The notes below the pieces were generated by a model that did not search any database, was not told the origin of the DNA, and was given only the letters and a program-made list of their open reading frames with translations. From assembly GCA_951217055.1 (NCBI GenBank), contig OX578280.1:34919628-34983627 (forward strand): a DNA stretch of 64,000 bases. Direction: 5' to 3'. Below, piece after piece: positions 46,000 to 55,942 of this stretch. Each line of letters opens with the position of its first letter. The first letter of the stretch is position 1. A program made the translations under genes and the position numbers. The DNA is from Gerris lacustris (taxonomy: Eukaryota; Arthropoda; Insecta; Hemiptera; Gerridae).

Positions 46000-47850
46000 T
46001 GTACATAAAACCTAACAAAAACTGCACTAGCAAATGAAACATTGCCTGAAATATCAATGCATTTCTTTATATAGTAATATAGTACATAGTAATTCTTTAC
46101 ATATTTAGTAATACTATCAAGGAAATAATTTTAGATGTTTTGTTGTAAATATGTATCTTTAAGATGGTTTTGTAAATGTAAGGAATCATTAGCAATATAC
46201 ATATTTTCAAACTTAAGATTTTTCAACATTTTTTGAAAGTTATTATATTGGATATTTTGCATTGAGTTCGGATGAACACTTTAAAGAAACATCATTATGA
46301 TAAATTGAAAACCGATAAAGCTAAAATAAAACCATTTTATCCTTAATATAAGAGTATGATAAGTAGGTGGAAAAATAAAACTGGATCCTATGCAAGTTTT
46401 CTCTAAACCTTATATTCACCAAAAAAAAACACCATAATCCAATGCAAATATTCTAGATCTAACTAAATTATACGGAGATAAAAAGAGAGGAATATACCAG
46501 GTATTAAAAGATAAAAAATATGACATTATTCGAATAAACTATCATATTAATGTAGAAACGTTCGTGTAATAAAATAAAGGATAATTTATTAAGAAGTTTA
46601 TTTATCTTTCTCATTTGCCTTACTTATTACCTTGAGTTATTTCATCAGTTCAATAGTATACTTAACATGACATACTATGTTCAGTATACTTAATAATAAA
46701 AGTATATGTGTGTTAGTTAATGTGCTGTTAATAATACGCACACGTATGAGTGTATTATTGTTAGCAGTCCTTACATCTAGTTGTGCCGCCTGGAAAATCA
46801 ACATTTACCACCATCTTGAACACAGTTTGCTGAGACAGCAAAAATTTAATAAATTGTAAAAATCGAAAAGTTGTATTCATTGCGCATGCCAGTTTCAGAA
46901 TTTTTTTTTTTCAAAATTACTTGGTTGTGGCAAATACCTACTTTTTTTAGTTTGTAGTATTTGATCCTTCGATCTCAAATTAAAAATTATTTACAAAATA
47001 AACCCACAATATTATTATATTATAGAGTGCTTTCGCCTAGAGATAAAAGGTTTGAAAGAAAATTCCTTAAAAGCTGTTTAACCATGAAATAAAAACGAAT
47101 CCTTGCGTGCAGGCACTGACTTTAAGAACTAATGCATCCTAAACTTTTCTACTTTAAGAACATTTAAAATTTAAGGGATCAAAACCTTTTCCAGTTAAAC
47201 TTAGCAAAGTCTTATATCTTAGAGTACTTACTGAAATAACGGCTTATTTTTATAGAGAGGATGTTTTTAAAGAAACAGCATGTTTTAGTTTAAAGATTTG
47301 AGGAAGAAATGTTTTGACCGAGATTTGTTTTAGGATTCCTTTTTATCTGAGCTTTTATTTTTTTTCAGAGATAAATAAAACAAATTTTGAAGCACTCGGA
47401 TTTAAACAAATTTTAGTTAAACACGTAATTTTTTAAAAGCCCATACCTAAAAATTTAAATTTAATTAAATTTTACAATTATGGTAATTTTGAAAAACGAG
47501 ATCTTTTACTCTAAATTCACAATTTCCTCAAGCCAACAAAATACGTTTCAGGATCAGGGAAATTGGTCTCTTGTCAAGACATTTGACAAAAACAAAGCGG
47601 TGGAGAGCGGCCATGTCCCGCCCTTTTTGGTGGACAATGTGATTTTTATGATCCTGAGTACGAACTTAGTTAGTAGACCAATAATCAAGTTAATGGTAGT
47701 TTGTCACTTAATAGGTTAGTTAGTCAATTATTACTCTAAATCAAAGAGGTCACCGATTTACTTATACAAAAAATTCCAGCTTGATGTTAACACTTTTTTG
47801 CACGCTATCTCCTGGACTAGCAGTGTGATAGCGCTAAAAATCAATTTTGA
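46000..47850. other. Intergenic, no gene recognised
   Basis: AT-rich. Small open frames at 46677-46859 and 47480-47719 have no recognisable motifs. Confidence 0.5.
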
Positions 47851-47854
47851 GATA

Positions 47855-48245
47855 TTGATGGATTTACGTGAGTCAAAAAAGTTGTTTTTAAAAAACGCCA
47901 TTGTGTAATCTGTTGTCTGTGGAGAAGCGTAGACCCTAAATAACTGGGCCGATTCGCTGATCTTTGGCTTACAGGTTCAGAAAAATCATAACCCGAGGAG
48001 AAATTAAGAAATCAATTACAGCTCAAAATTTAGGAGCGCTCCCACCCAAAAAAAAAACTGAAAAAACGGGGGAAAAAATGTTTTTTAAAAATTCTAAAAT
48101 GTAGTCCATATTAATACTAATCTAACCAAAATATAAATCTTTTCCCGGGGAAATTCTGGTTCTGAAAAAAGGGGTTTAAACGCAGACGTTCAGAGGCCGG
48201 GTTCGTTTCCCGCCGTTGAATAGTTATTTATGTAACTAGGCAGCA
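47855..48245 (+). repeat. Dispersed repeat C copy with a SINE-like T-arm fragment
   Basis: 'ggcttacaggttcagaaaaatcataacc' and 'attctaaaatgtagtccatattaatactaatctaacc' match repeat C. 48180-48240 ('gttcagaggccgggttcgtttcccgcc..tagttattta') matches the SINE-like fragment at 768-830. Confidence 0.55.
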
Positions 48246-48249
48246 AAAT

Positions 48250-49130
48250 GGAATTTTGCTGACAAGTTTTTAAGTTTTAGTTCCGAGCCAGAGGCGAGGA
48301 TAGGCTAAACAAATTTACTGACGAGGCGAAGCCGAGGCAGGCAAATGTTAATTACCTGGTGAGGTGTAACCGAAGCAGGTAATCTTTAAACGAGTCAGGA
48401 ATGTTTCCTTTGCTGCATAATTACATACAATTTTTTATCTATTAACGGCAGAAAAATTACACTAATTATTATAATCCCTTTTTAATATATAAAAGATTTA
48501 AAGAAATTAAATTTGTAAAAAAACGAAAGTTTGAGTCACCAAGAAATCAAAATAGAGGCAAAGCAATTCAGGGTTACCACTTTTTTTATTAACAACTGTT
48601 TTTTATCTCAATTTTTAGTGATTTTTTAAAAATAATCATGGTAAAATAGTAAAATTTGTTAGTCACTATAATTATTTAAGTTATTTTAAAAAAAGATATA
48701 ACTTTTTAGCAGAATATTACGCTTAAATATATAAAAATAAAAAAATGTGGTAGTGTTTATAACCTGCGATGAAGTAACCTTTTTTTAGTAAAAATTTCTT
48801 ACAATGTGACAGCCTGTTTGTTATTTTGCTGACACTTTGAACTTTTGCTGACACTTTGATATTTTGCTGACACTTTATTCAAAAGAATCAAGAAAAATGA
48901 CATTTTGCAGACTGAAAACAGTACAACAATGCTTAATTTTGCTGCCGTGAGTAGATAAAAGTTATTTTTATAGTAAATTTTTATTAAAATTAAATGAAAC
49001 TATGAAAACTCTAAACAACTATTAAATGGAAAACATTGGATCTACCAATTATTTATCATCTTGCCTGAGTAAGTTAGTCTGAGTTGTGTTAAACGATTTT
49101 TTAAATGTATCAAAAATTGTTTTTTTTTTT
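48250..49130. other. Intergenic, short local repeats only
   Basis: Contains repeated 'ttttgctgacactttga' units (about 48830-48870) and 'gaggcgaagccgaggcaggcaaatg/gaggtgtaaccgaagcaggtaatc' pairs (about 48320-48385). No gene recognised. Confidence 0.5.
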
Positions 49131-49139
49131 TTTTTACAT

Positions 49140-49510
49140 GAATAAAAGTATTAATTTAGCAAAATTTAATAAGCGCAGACAGGTGAAATAATTTAAGGAC
49201 CATCAGTGGGCTACATTCGACAAAACTAACCATATTTCATTAAAAAAATTGTATTTTTATAAAAAGAAAAAAAACTTTGTAGAAGAGAAACCAATAAACG
49301 CAGAAAGTTAAAACTTTTGCGGAACCAATAATTGACTAATTGTGATTTTCCACCCAAATTTCATTAATATCAGACAATTAGTTAGTAAGTAGTATATGTT
49401 ATTCCCAAAAAATTCAGACAGAGACACGGGACCAAAAGTGTTTCCTAATGTCCAAAACGGATTTCTGTCTTGGAATTTTTTAATTTGGATTAATTTCCGT
49501 TCTTCAGAAT
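49140..49510 (+). repeat. Dispersed repeat I, further copy
   Basis: It shares 'tattaatttagcaa.atttaat..gcg', 'accatcagtgggctacattcgac' and 'ccacccaaatttcattaa' with 4560-4800. Confidence 0.55.
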
Positions 49511-50318
49511 GATCACAAAACTTCCATTACCTGTGGTAACCTCGGAAGCAAATATTTTTTAAGTGATTTTTAATGTCATTTATTAATTTTAATCTAAATA
49601 TACTTATGTAATGTATTTAATAATTTTGATGCGTACTCTTGTTTGATGTGTTTATATTTATGTTTATCAAAATTTTCAATTCAAGCATGTGTAATAAGTA
49701 ATTAGGAGTAATCGTATTTACTTTTAATTTTAAAATCAGGGCTCCTACAGGGCTTTCACCGTTATTAATGAAGGTTTTGGTTTGCTAATGTGTTGGATTC
49801 GTGACAATATCCAAATTTCTCTTTAAGATCTCGTAACACGCAAAAACTAGGCTCCACAAACTAGTTTAAATATAATTTAAAAAGAGTAGGTAGATATTCT
49901 AAAGTATACAGGAAAGTCTATGATTGTATTTCACTGAGTGTGGGCGAATATAATCAGGGCAATTTACAATGGAAATTCTGTCTAGTCGAGTCAGGGTAAT
50001 ACGGCGCTTCCTCGAAACAATTATAAAACGATAGGAGCGATAACGCTTGCGAAAATTAAACTCATTTGAGATTTCGCACGAACTCGTTTAAATTTAAATA
50101 CTGAAATTGCTAGAAACCATTATAATATAATTATTAATAATCTATTTCTTTTCGTTTATAAATTAAACAGAAAATTATTTGGGATTAATATATTCTGGCT
50201 TTATAATAAGGATAGTAATTACTACAAATTAATATTAAAAACACTCAACAATGACAAAACAAAATAAATAATGTTACAACATTTCGTTGTTAAGTACATT
50301 TTTATTTATTTCTTTCTC

Positions 50319-50338
50319 ATACCTAGTATACTAGGTAT
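50319..50338. repeat. 20-bp perfect palindrome with a third half-copy
   Basis: ATACCTAGTATACTAGGTAT is self-complementary and is followed after gagctc by another ATACCTAGTAT. It borders the transposase fragment that begins at about 50350. Confidence 0.7.
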
Positions 50339-50349
50339 GAGCTCATACC

Positions 50350-50490
50350 TAGTATATGTACAACAAGATGGGGCAACAGCTCATACGGCCAGATATGGCT
50401 ATATGGCTGTTCTTAGGGCCATTTTCCCTGCCCACCTTATCTCACACGACATGATGTTGTCCCATAGCCAACTAGGTCACCAGCATTGCA
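50350..50490 (+). pseudogene. Mariner/Tc1-type (DDE_3) transposase fragment
   Basis: The frame reads 'VQQDGATAHTARYGYMAVLRAIFPAHLISHD'. It matches the 'QQDGA.AHTA..........FP...IS' segment around the second catalytic Asp of IS630/mariner-like transposases. After about 45 codons the similarity stops, and the open frame runs on into antisense LINE sequence. No TIRs or other transposase parts are seen. Confidence 0.7.
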
Positions 50491-50509
50491 TTTATGAAAA
50501 TAGTGATCA

Positions 50510-51430
50510 CTCAAACGAACTTTCACAATGGATCTTATTTCTGGCTAACGCTCTGATCTCGGACCAAGTTTTCCCTCCTCTTTCGATACCTTCTGCTTCC
50601 ACGCTCCTCCTCCATGTATGTCAAGGCCTACCTCTGCGTCTTGAGCCTTGTGGGCCACTGTAGCGCTTGTCTTGCTATATTGCACTCCTCTTGACGTAGT
50701 ATATGCCCAACCCATCTCCACTTTCTGAGGTGTACCTCGTTGTTTATGGGTGGCTGGTTTGTTCTCCTCCAAAATTCTTCATTTGTCATTTGAGATAAGC
50801 TGTGGCCACCACATCCTTAGGATATTTCGCAGACTCTTGTTTTCAAAGTCTGGAGGCTATTTGCAAATTGTAGAGTCGTCTTCCAGGTTTCTCAGCCCTA
50901 CTCCTCTACAAGAGTATGAACTTAACGTTCGAGTCAAAGATACGTAGCTTTGGTGTTCATACTAAGCTTCTGTGTCTTCCATATAGGTTGCAGCATTGCA
51001 AACGTGCCCTTGGCTTTAAGTATGTGGTTCTGAATAGCACGTCCATCTGTAGTGATTGATAATGTTTCCTATTTGCAGAACTGGTTCTCTTCTTGATTGC
51101 CCTCGAAGAACCTTGAGTTATTTCTACTCATGAACCCCATTTCATCGTTTTTTGACTTCCGCTGCTTCACTCTTCAAAGTCGTTCAATATGGCTTCCATA
51201 TCCCTGAAGCAATTTGCTAAGAGACAAAGGTTGTCAGCAAAATCTAAATCCTCCAGTTTATCCGCTAATCTCCATTGTACGCCTCTGCGTCGATTCATTG
51301 CTTTCCGCATTAACATGTCGAGCACTTTCAGGAACAGTATTGGCGATAACAGACAGCCTTGTTTGACTCCAGAGTTAACTGGTATAGTGGTTCGGTCAGC
51401 ATAACTTGATTTTGAATCTGGCATGTGTAG
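50510..51430 (-). pseudogene. LINE (non-LTR) reverse transcriptase relic, C-terminal half
   Basis: On the minus strand 'SGVKQGCLLSPILF' (about 51365) and 'LEDLDFADN' (about 51235; canonical FADD reads FADN here) give the reverse-transcriptase palm. Downstream, across frameshifts and stops, come 'TFAMLQPIWKTQKLSMNT' (about 51010), 'LRNILRMWWPQLISN' (about 50800) and the C-terminal 'TWRRSVEAEGIER..WSEIRALARNK' (about 50610-50530). The order is that of RTE-like LINEs. The altered FADD box, frame changes and a TGA in the C-terminal part make it dead. The mariner fragment abuts its 3' end in the opposite orientation. Confidence 0.8.
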
Positions 51431-51529
51431 CCTGAGCTGCGATTTATATGATATTATAGAAGTATCATCGTTAAACTAAAGCTTACTTAATCTTGTTGTT
51501 GGAATAATGGGAATGTTTGGTTTGGAAAT

Positions 51530-51660
51530 TAAAGACTGAAGATGACCTTAGTGAGGGTCGAAACGTTCTAAGAAATAAGTCGTAAATTGCATTATTCACA
51601 CCTACAATATCCATAAACATGAAAATCATCATAAAATATAAGAAGGTGTTCATAAACTTT
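51530..51660 (+). repeat. Dispersed repeat F with a CTGAAGA...GAAACG hairpin motif
   Basis: 'gactgaagatgaccttagtgagggtcgaaacg' forms a 6-bp stem (gacctt/agggtc) between CTGAAGA and GAAAC. The following 'attcacacctacaatatcc..aatataagaaggtgttcata' matches 63330-63395. Confidence 0.6.
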
Positions 51661-52079
51661 CACTTGTTTACAATTGGAAAGAAAGAAAATATAATCCAAT
51701 ATCACTGTGTATATGAGAAAGTTTTGTTCGAGTCTATCGGTTTATCAGTTTCTTATTGTTATTCATTTCTCTTACATTTCACTGTTTGAGATGACAGTCG
51801 TTGAATGGGTGAATGTGCAAGGGAGAAGTTGAGTGTGTATATTGTTTGTATCGTTTAAAAGTCTCTTGTTACGTTATCAGTAAACGTTGAAAGGTTCTAC
51901 TAAAATGTTTGTTCATATTGTGTTCATTTTCGTATGACAACGTGAAAATCCCGTTTGTAAGCTTCGATGTGGCAAATTTGTTACGTGTTGAAGGGTGGAT
52001 AATTCATAAAAAAAAGGAAAAGATTATTGTATTAGTCAGCAAATTATTTTACAAAAAATATTTGATTGACTTTAAATAA

Positions 52080-52270
52080 TTTCGTCATAAACAGCTTGGT
52101 TTTCCGGTGAAATCCGCGTCACGAAGAGGTTAAAGTCCGAAGTTTCGCTTCCACCACTAGAAACATCTTCCGGGGTGTGTGCATCGTGATGTTGACTCGA
52201 AGCAAACACAAGATATGCAGCCCCTTCGTGACATGGATTTCACCGGAAAAAACAGCTGTTTATGACGAAT
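52080..52270. mobile_element. Foldback MITE-like element
   Basis: 'ttcgtcataaacagct..ttccggtgaaatcc..gtcacgaag' (52081-52128) is the reverse complement of 52226-52266 ('cttcgtgac..ggatttcaccggaa..agctgtttatgacgaa') with few differences. The central 100 bp are GC-richer than the flanks. No gene. Confidence 0.7.
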
Positions 52271-52274
52271 ATAC

Positions 52275-53720
52275 CCGCGGAAGCCTACGCACCAAGTTTA
52301 AATAATTTGTTTATTAGTCTCGTAAAATTGTTAAAATCACAGAAATCTAATATAAAAACTTAATTAGTTATCATCACGAATCTCATTTTACTCTAAATAT
52401 GAATTTTAGTTTTTAAAATAACATCTTTAAAATTAAAAAGAAAATGTATTTGATGATGATCGTCTTATTAAAATGGATGTAATATGAAATTATACCTGAT
52501 TTTATCCACGATAAAAAATGACTTTATACAAGCTACGTGCTAGCCCTCCTATCAACAGGTGGTGTAACATATGAAAATACAAGGGAAATTTTTCATCCAA
52601 TAAATTCCTAGCTTTCCAATATAGCAAGTTAGTTCCGCATCAATTCCAATTTATCATAGCATTTTTCTTCTATCAAAGGTGCTCTGTAATCAACCACTCA
52701 TAAAAACTTGTGAAATTTTCTAAAAGGGATTCCATACGGTCATAATTAAATGAAAAGGGGAATTAGAGAGGAAACAATTAAAATGATTCACGGAAAAATA
52801 ACGTCCAAAAAGGGTTTTTAATAATTAAAAAGGAGAGTTTAGTTTTTTACTGGGTCATTAAATGTTTAATTATACATTTTTTTAATGTGAAATATTGTAA
52901 CTGCTTCAATTACCAAAACAAAAGTAAATTTTTAACATATATATTTATGCTCTATTACTTTAATAAAAATAAATCGAGGTATGAGATAAAATACTAATAG
53001 TTTTCTGTTCAATCAAAATTACAAAGAACAATATGACAATAATGAAATGAATAAAGTTTGGTTGACACTATAAATAAAGTTTCTTCCTACCTATTGTTCT
53101 TCATTATTCTCTGGTTAATTTTTTCTCCAGCACAAAAAAGTAGTTTGACAATCCAAAAAATAAAAAAAACAATAGTAAAAAAGTAGGTGGAAAAAAAGAT
53201 TATTGCAAAAAATAAGGAATAAGATGTGGGAGACAGTCGAAATTGCTTGTCAATCAATTAGTTCTGATTTCGTGTTATTTTGGGACATCTTCTAGCTTGA
53301 ATACTAGAAAATGATAAAGCTTTAATATTCCACAGTTTATTTATCTTATCTCTCAGTTATTTATCTCTCTTTTTAAATCCATCCCTAACACTTTTTACAT
53401 AATAAGAGCTACTAAGAATCTGTGAAATGAATAGAGCCATGAAATTATTATTACTGTCATTCATTTTTATAGTAGAGTTCATAAAATAAATCAAGTTCCT
53501 TTTTTATTTAAAAAAAAAAAAAAAAAAAAGAAGTAATTATCAGTAATGAAGAAAAAGGTATTAAGTAGAGGGAATAAAGAGATGTAGATGTTTGTGGGAC
53601 ATTGCAGAGATGATATTTTTTAAAAAAAGTATTGTTTTATATTTAACTGGAAATTATTATATTGTAAGATAATTAACAGATCTTGCTTGTTTTCTTTAAG
53701 AAAATCTTATCTCATCTGCA
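52275..53720. other. Intergenic, no gene recognised
   Basis: AT-rich with A-runs. No recognisable reading frame, RNA gene or repeat. Confidence 0.5.
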
Positions 53721-53723
53721 GGC

Positions 53724-53868
53724 TGTGACAAATGAGTCTTAATGACCTGACAGTTCGGCGAAGTAAAAAGAATGGAGTTGGGACCCAATGAGAGCTCAGG
53801 ATTGTAAAATCTTGAGCCAAATCCAACTCCATCTTTTTACTTACCCGAGCTGTCAACTCATTTGGCAC
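53724..53868. mobile_element. Foldback MITE-like element
   Basis: 'ctgtgacaaatgagt..gacagttcggcgaagtaaaaagaatggagttgg' (53723-53779) pairs with 'ccaactccatctttttacttacccgagctgtcaactcatttggcacag' (53820-53870). The arms are about 50 bp with small indels. Confidence 0.7.
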
Positions 53869-54191
53869 AGACTGTAGTGCTAACAACTAACAAGTGACAT
53901 AGTCAGAAATATTTAGGAAATACAAGGAAAATATTTAGAATTCAAAGTTGCAATTTCGTATTACGTGAAGGGTAGAGTTTGACGCCTTACATTTATATGG
54001 GTCTCAAGTAGGGCCTAGGCTCAAAGATCCAAAATCTTATCTCTGTATAAAACCTGTCGCAAATCTAGGTTTCAAATCTTTTTTACACTCCTAGATTAGA
54101 TCTGCTAAGAGGAGATTATAAAATAAAATAGAATCCAAACCCAGATAGGATTTATTCATTTTCTAATCATTGTAAGCAAATAAAATTAAAA

Positions 54192-54192
<1 letters not shown>

Positions 54193-54240
<48 letters not shown>
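54193..54240. repeat. (TA)n tract, left flank of the errantivirus-like element
   Basis: 48 bp of TA ending exactly at the 5' LTR. The matching TA run resumes directly after the 3' LTR (61611-61679), so the element lies inside one microsatellite. Confidence 0.95.
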
Positions 54241-54242
<2 letters not shown>

Positions 54243-54467
54243 TTAACTGACTAAATACTGCTGCGTCTACCAGACCGGAGTCAGCATTAATCTCAACTAT
54301 AAAAGAGAGTATAGAACGGTCGCCGATCAGTCTTAGTTATACCTTATTACATGTAAGTATTTATTGTCACTGCTAAACTCCAACCTCGTGTTGTTAAACT
54401 TAATTGTGTTGTAATTATTTAATAAAAGTTTTTTAAAAAACCTCTTTGCAAATATTTAATTATAACT
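54241..54467 (+). repeat. 5' LTR (227 bp)
   Basis: Bounded by a 5-bp inverted repeat AGTTA/TAACT and identical to 61384-61610. U3 is short (to about 54328), R would start at the initiator A (54329), and the poly(A) signal AATAAA lies at 54421-54426. Confidence 0.97.
54298..54332 (+). promoter_or_regulatory. LTR core promoter: TATAAAAG and TCAGTC initiator
   Basis: TATAAAAG begins at 54298 and the arthropod-type initiator TCAGTC is at 54327-54332. The A at 54329 would be +1, 31 bases from the start of the TATA box, which is the textbook spacing. The same pair is in the 3' LTR. Confidence 0.85.
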
Positions 54468-54483
54468 GGCGCAGTCGGTAGGA
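54467..54483 (+). other. Primer binding site for tRNA-Ser
   Basis: TGGCGCAGTCGGTAGGA is complementary to the 3' end, including CCA, of arthropod tRNA-Ser. This is the primer class known for 17.6/297-type errantiviruses. The first T is also the last LTR base. Confidence 0.85.
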
Positions 54484-54613
54484 CAGCTAGCGGCAAATAT
54501 AAAATTTAAAATTTAAAGTAAGTCCGTTTCGTTTTAACGTTTAACTAGCTGAACCTGAAAACAAGTGCTACTCCAACGGATTAACTTCCAGAGATCTTCA
54601 AGCTGCAATTCAG

Positions 54614-54639
54614 ATGATACTGGTCACCGTTTTGTGAGT
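54614..54639 (+). promoter_or_regulatory. Leader mini-ORF ATG and candidate env splice donor (GTGAGT at 54634)
   Basis: The first leader ATG not followed at once by a stop is at 54614. It starts six mostly hydrophobic codons and two further bases before GTGAGT at 54634-54639. Unspliced, it ends at TGA (54635-54637) and acts as a 7-codon upstream ORF before gag. Spliced to the acceptor at 59711 it stays in phase with env. A competing donor (AAA|GTAAGT) lies at 54518 and another GTAAGT at 54353. Neither would bring in a usable ATG. Confidence 0.6.
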
Positions 54640-54693
54640 ACACATTACTAATTCTTTTGTGGGATCACATCTTCCTCATAAGGAAAATAACTT

Positions 54694-54854
54694 ATTTTAT
54701 TTAGAGCAAATAAATAAAATTTAACCTAATTTAAGTAAATCAAGAATTATACAAAATAATTTAAAATAAAATAATCTAATTAAAAAATTAATTAAAACTA
54801 ATCAGTAACTTAATAAAATATTATTTAATTTTATTTAGAGCAAATAAATAAAAT
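54694..54854 (+). repeat. 27-bp direct repeat in the retroviral leader
   Basis: attttatttagagcaaataa ataaaat occurs at 54694-54720 and again identically at 54828-54854. Function unknown. Drosophila gypsy carries its insulator repeats in the comparable leader position. Confidence 0.85.
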
Positions 54855-54938
54855 CAAATTTAATTTGGGAAAAGTAAATTATTATTATACAATTATATTA
54901 AATAAAATAATTTAATTAAATAAATTAAATAATTAAAA

Positions 54939-55940
54939 ATGGCCAACCAACTTAAGAAAGAATATCTTGAAATGGTGCCAGAGTTTAGCGGAGAACCTTC
55001 AGTTCTCCCGAGATTCATTGAAATCTCGGAAAAACTAGTAAGTAAATTCTATAACACCGCAGACCCTAGTGATTTCCAAAACGAATTTTTGATGTATGGC
55101 ATAATGTCCAGAATCAAAGGACCTGCTGCCGAGATAATTCACACGTCAAAAATAACCACATGGGCTGATTTAAAAGCAGCCTTGCTTAACAGTTATAGCG
55201 ATAGACGGGACGGTTACACCTTAGCTATTGAAATGACCGGACTCCGTCAAAGTCCATCCGAAAGTCCCTTTGAGTATTTTAACAAAATACAGAAATTACT
55301 TAACATTCAAATCCCTTACTGGCGAAATAACATCAATGTAATAGAAGCCGAAGTAATCTGTGAATTCTCTAGAAAACTCGCCTTAAGAGTATTCTTAAAA
55401 GGACTTAGAGAGCCTATAGGTAGTCTAATGAGGACTAAAAACCCTCTGGACCTCAATAGCGCCCTCAATATGCTAACCAACGATTTCCAATTTCAAATTG
55501 AAAGTCAGGAAAGAAAACATTTAGACTCGAGATCTAACACAAATAAACCAACCACTAATTTCCCTGACAAGAAACCAACGTACCCCAGTCAATTCAGGTC
55601 CCCCTTGTTAAGAAAACCAAATTTCCAACCTCATCAGCAAACAACGCTTGCTCCAAACAATAACCCAACTAGACCCAATCATATCACTAACACAAGCTAT
55701 AAATATAATCCAACACCGATGTCAATTTCCACCAACAATACCACACCCAAGACGAACTACAGGACACATAATAATAACATGTTCAACTTAGAAGACCTAG
55801 AAACTGACCTCAACACCGACAATTCAACTAACAATACTGATAGCCCTGACACCGAGAATACTGACTTACAAAACGAATACTACTCTGATGAAACAACAAA
55901 TCATTTTTTAGGGGACCAAGCCTCGGAAAACATGAACTAA
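54939..55940 (+). CDS. gag: Errantivirus-like Gag (333 aa)
   Basis: Structural protein forming the particle. The start is the first ATG after the leader mini-ORF, with a good context (aaaATGG). The first 200 residues carry the capsid-like pattern 'VPEFSGE...L.RFI', 'W..LK.ALL.SY.D.R....L..EM..LRQ....S..EYF.KI', as in Gypsy-type Gag. The last 130 residues are Asn/Thr/Pro-rich with almost no cysteine. There is no CCHC zinc knuckle, as in most errantiviruses. The length is in the usual range for 17.6/297/ZAM relatives. It overlaps the pol frame by 16 codons before its own stop: a U UUU UUA site at 55904 in this frame and a TAATG junction at its end offer two routes to Pol. It is intact, with no internal stops or knuckle-like remnants in other frames. 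Confidence 0.93.
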   Translation: MANQLKKEYLEMVPEFSGEPSVLPRFIEISEKLVSKFYNTADPSDFQNEFLMYGIMSRIKGPAAEIIHTSKITTWADLKAALLNSYSDRRDGYTLAIEMTGLRQSPSESPFEYFNKIQKLLNIQIPYWRNNINVIEAEVICEFSRKLALRVFLKGLREPIGSLMRTKNPLDLNSALNMLTNDFQFQIESQERKHLDSRSNTNKPTTNFPDKKPTYPSQFRSPLLRKPNFQPHQQTTLAPNNNPTRPNHITNTSYKYNPTPMSISTNNTTPKTNYRTHNNNMFNLEDLETDLNTDNSTNNTDSPDTENTDLQNEYYSDETTNHFLGDQASENMN

Positions 55941-55942
55941 TG
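55904..55942 (+). promoter_or_regulatory. -1 ribosomal frameshift site U UUU UUA, plus UAAUG stop-start
   Basis: In the gag frame the bases read caT TTT TTA GGG, an ideal X XXY YYZ heptamer and the same one HIV-1 uses. Pol is in the -1 frame and is open only from 55892, so the overlap is 16 codons and holds this site. A weak GGGG/CCUC stem (55911-55924) follows. Independently, gag ends TAATG with pol's first ATG overlapping the stop by one base, which could support termination-reinitiation. Confidence 0.75.

Noticed and set aside
46677..46859. Possible secreted small protein with a hydrophobic start
   Set aside because: The frame has a weakly signal-like N-terminus, but it is 60 codons long, AT-biased and has no conserved feature.
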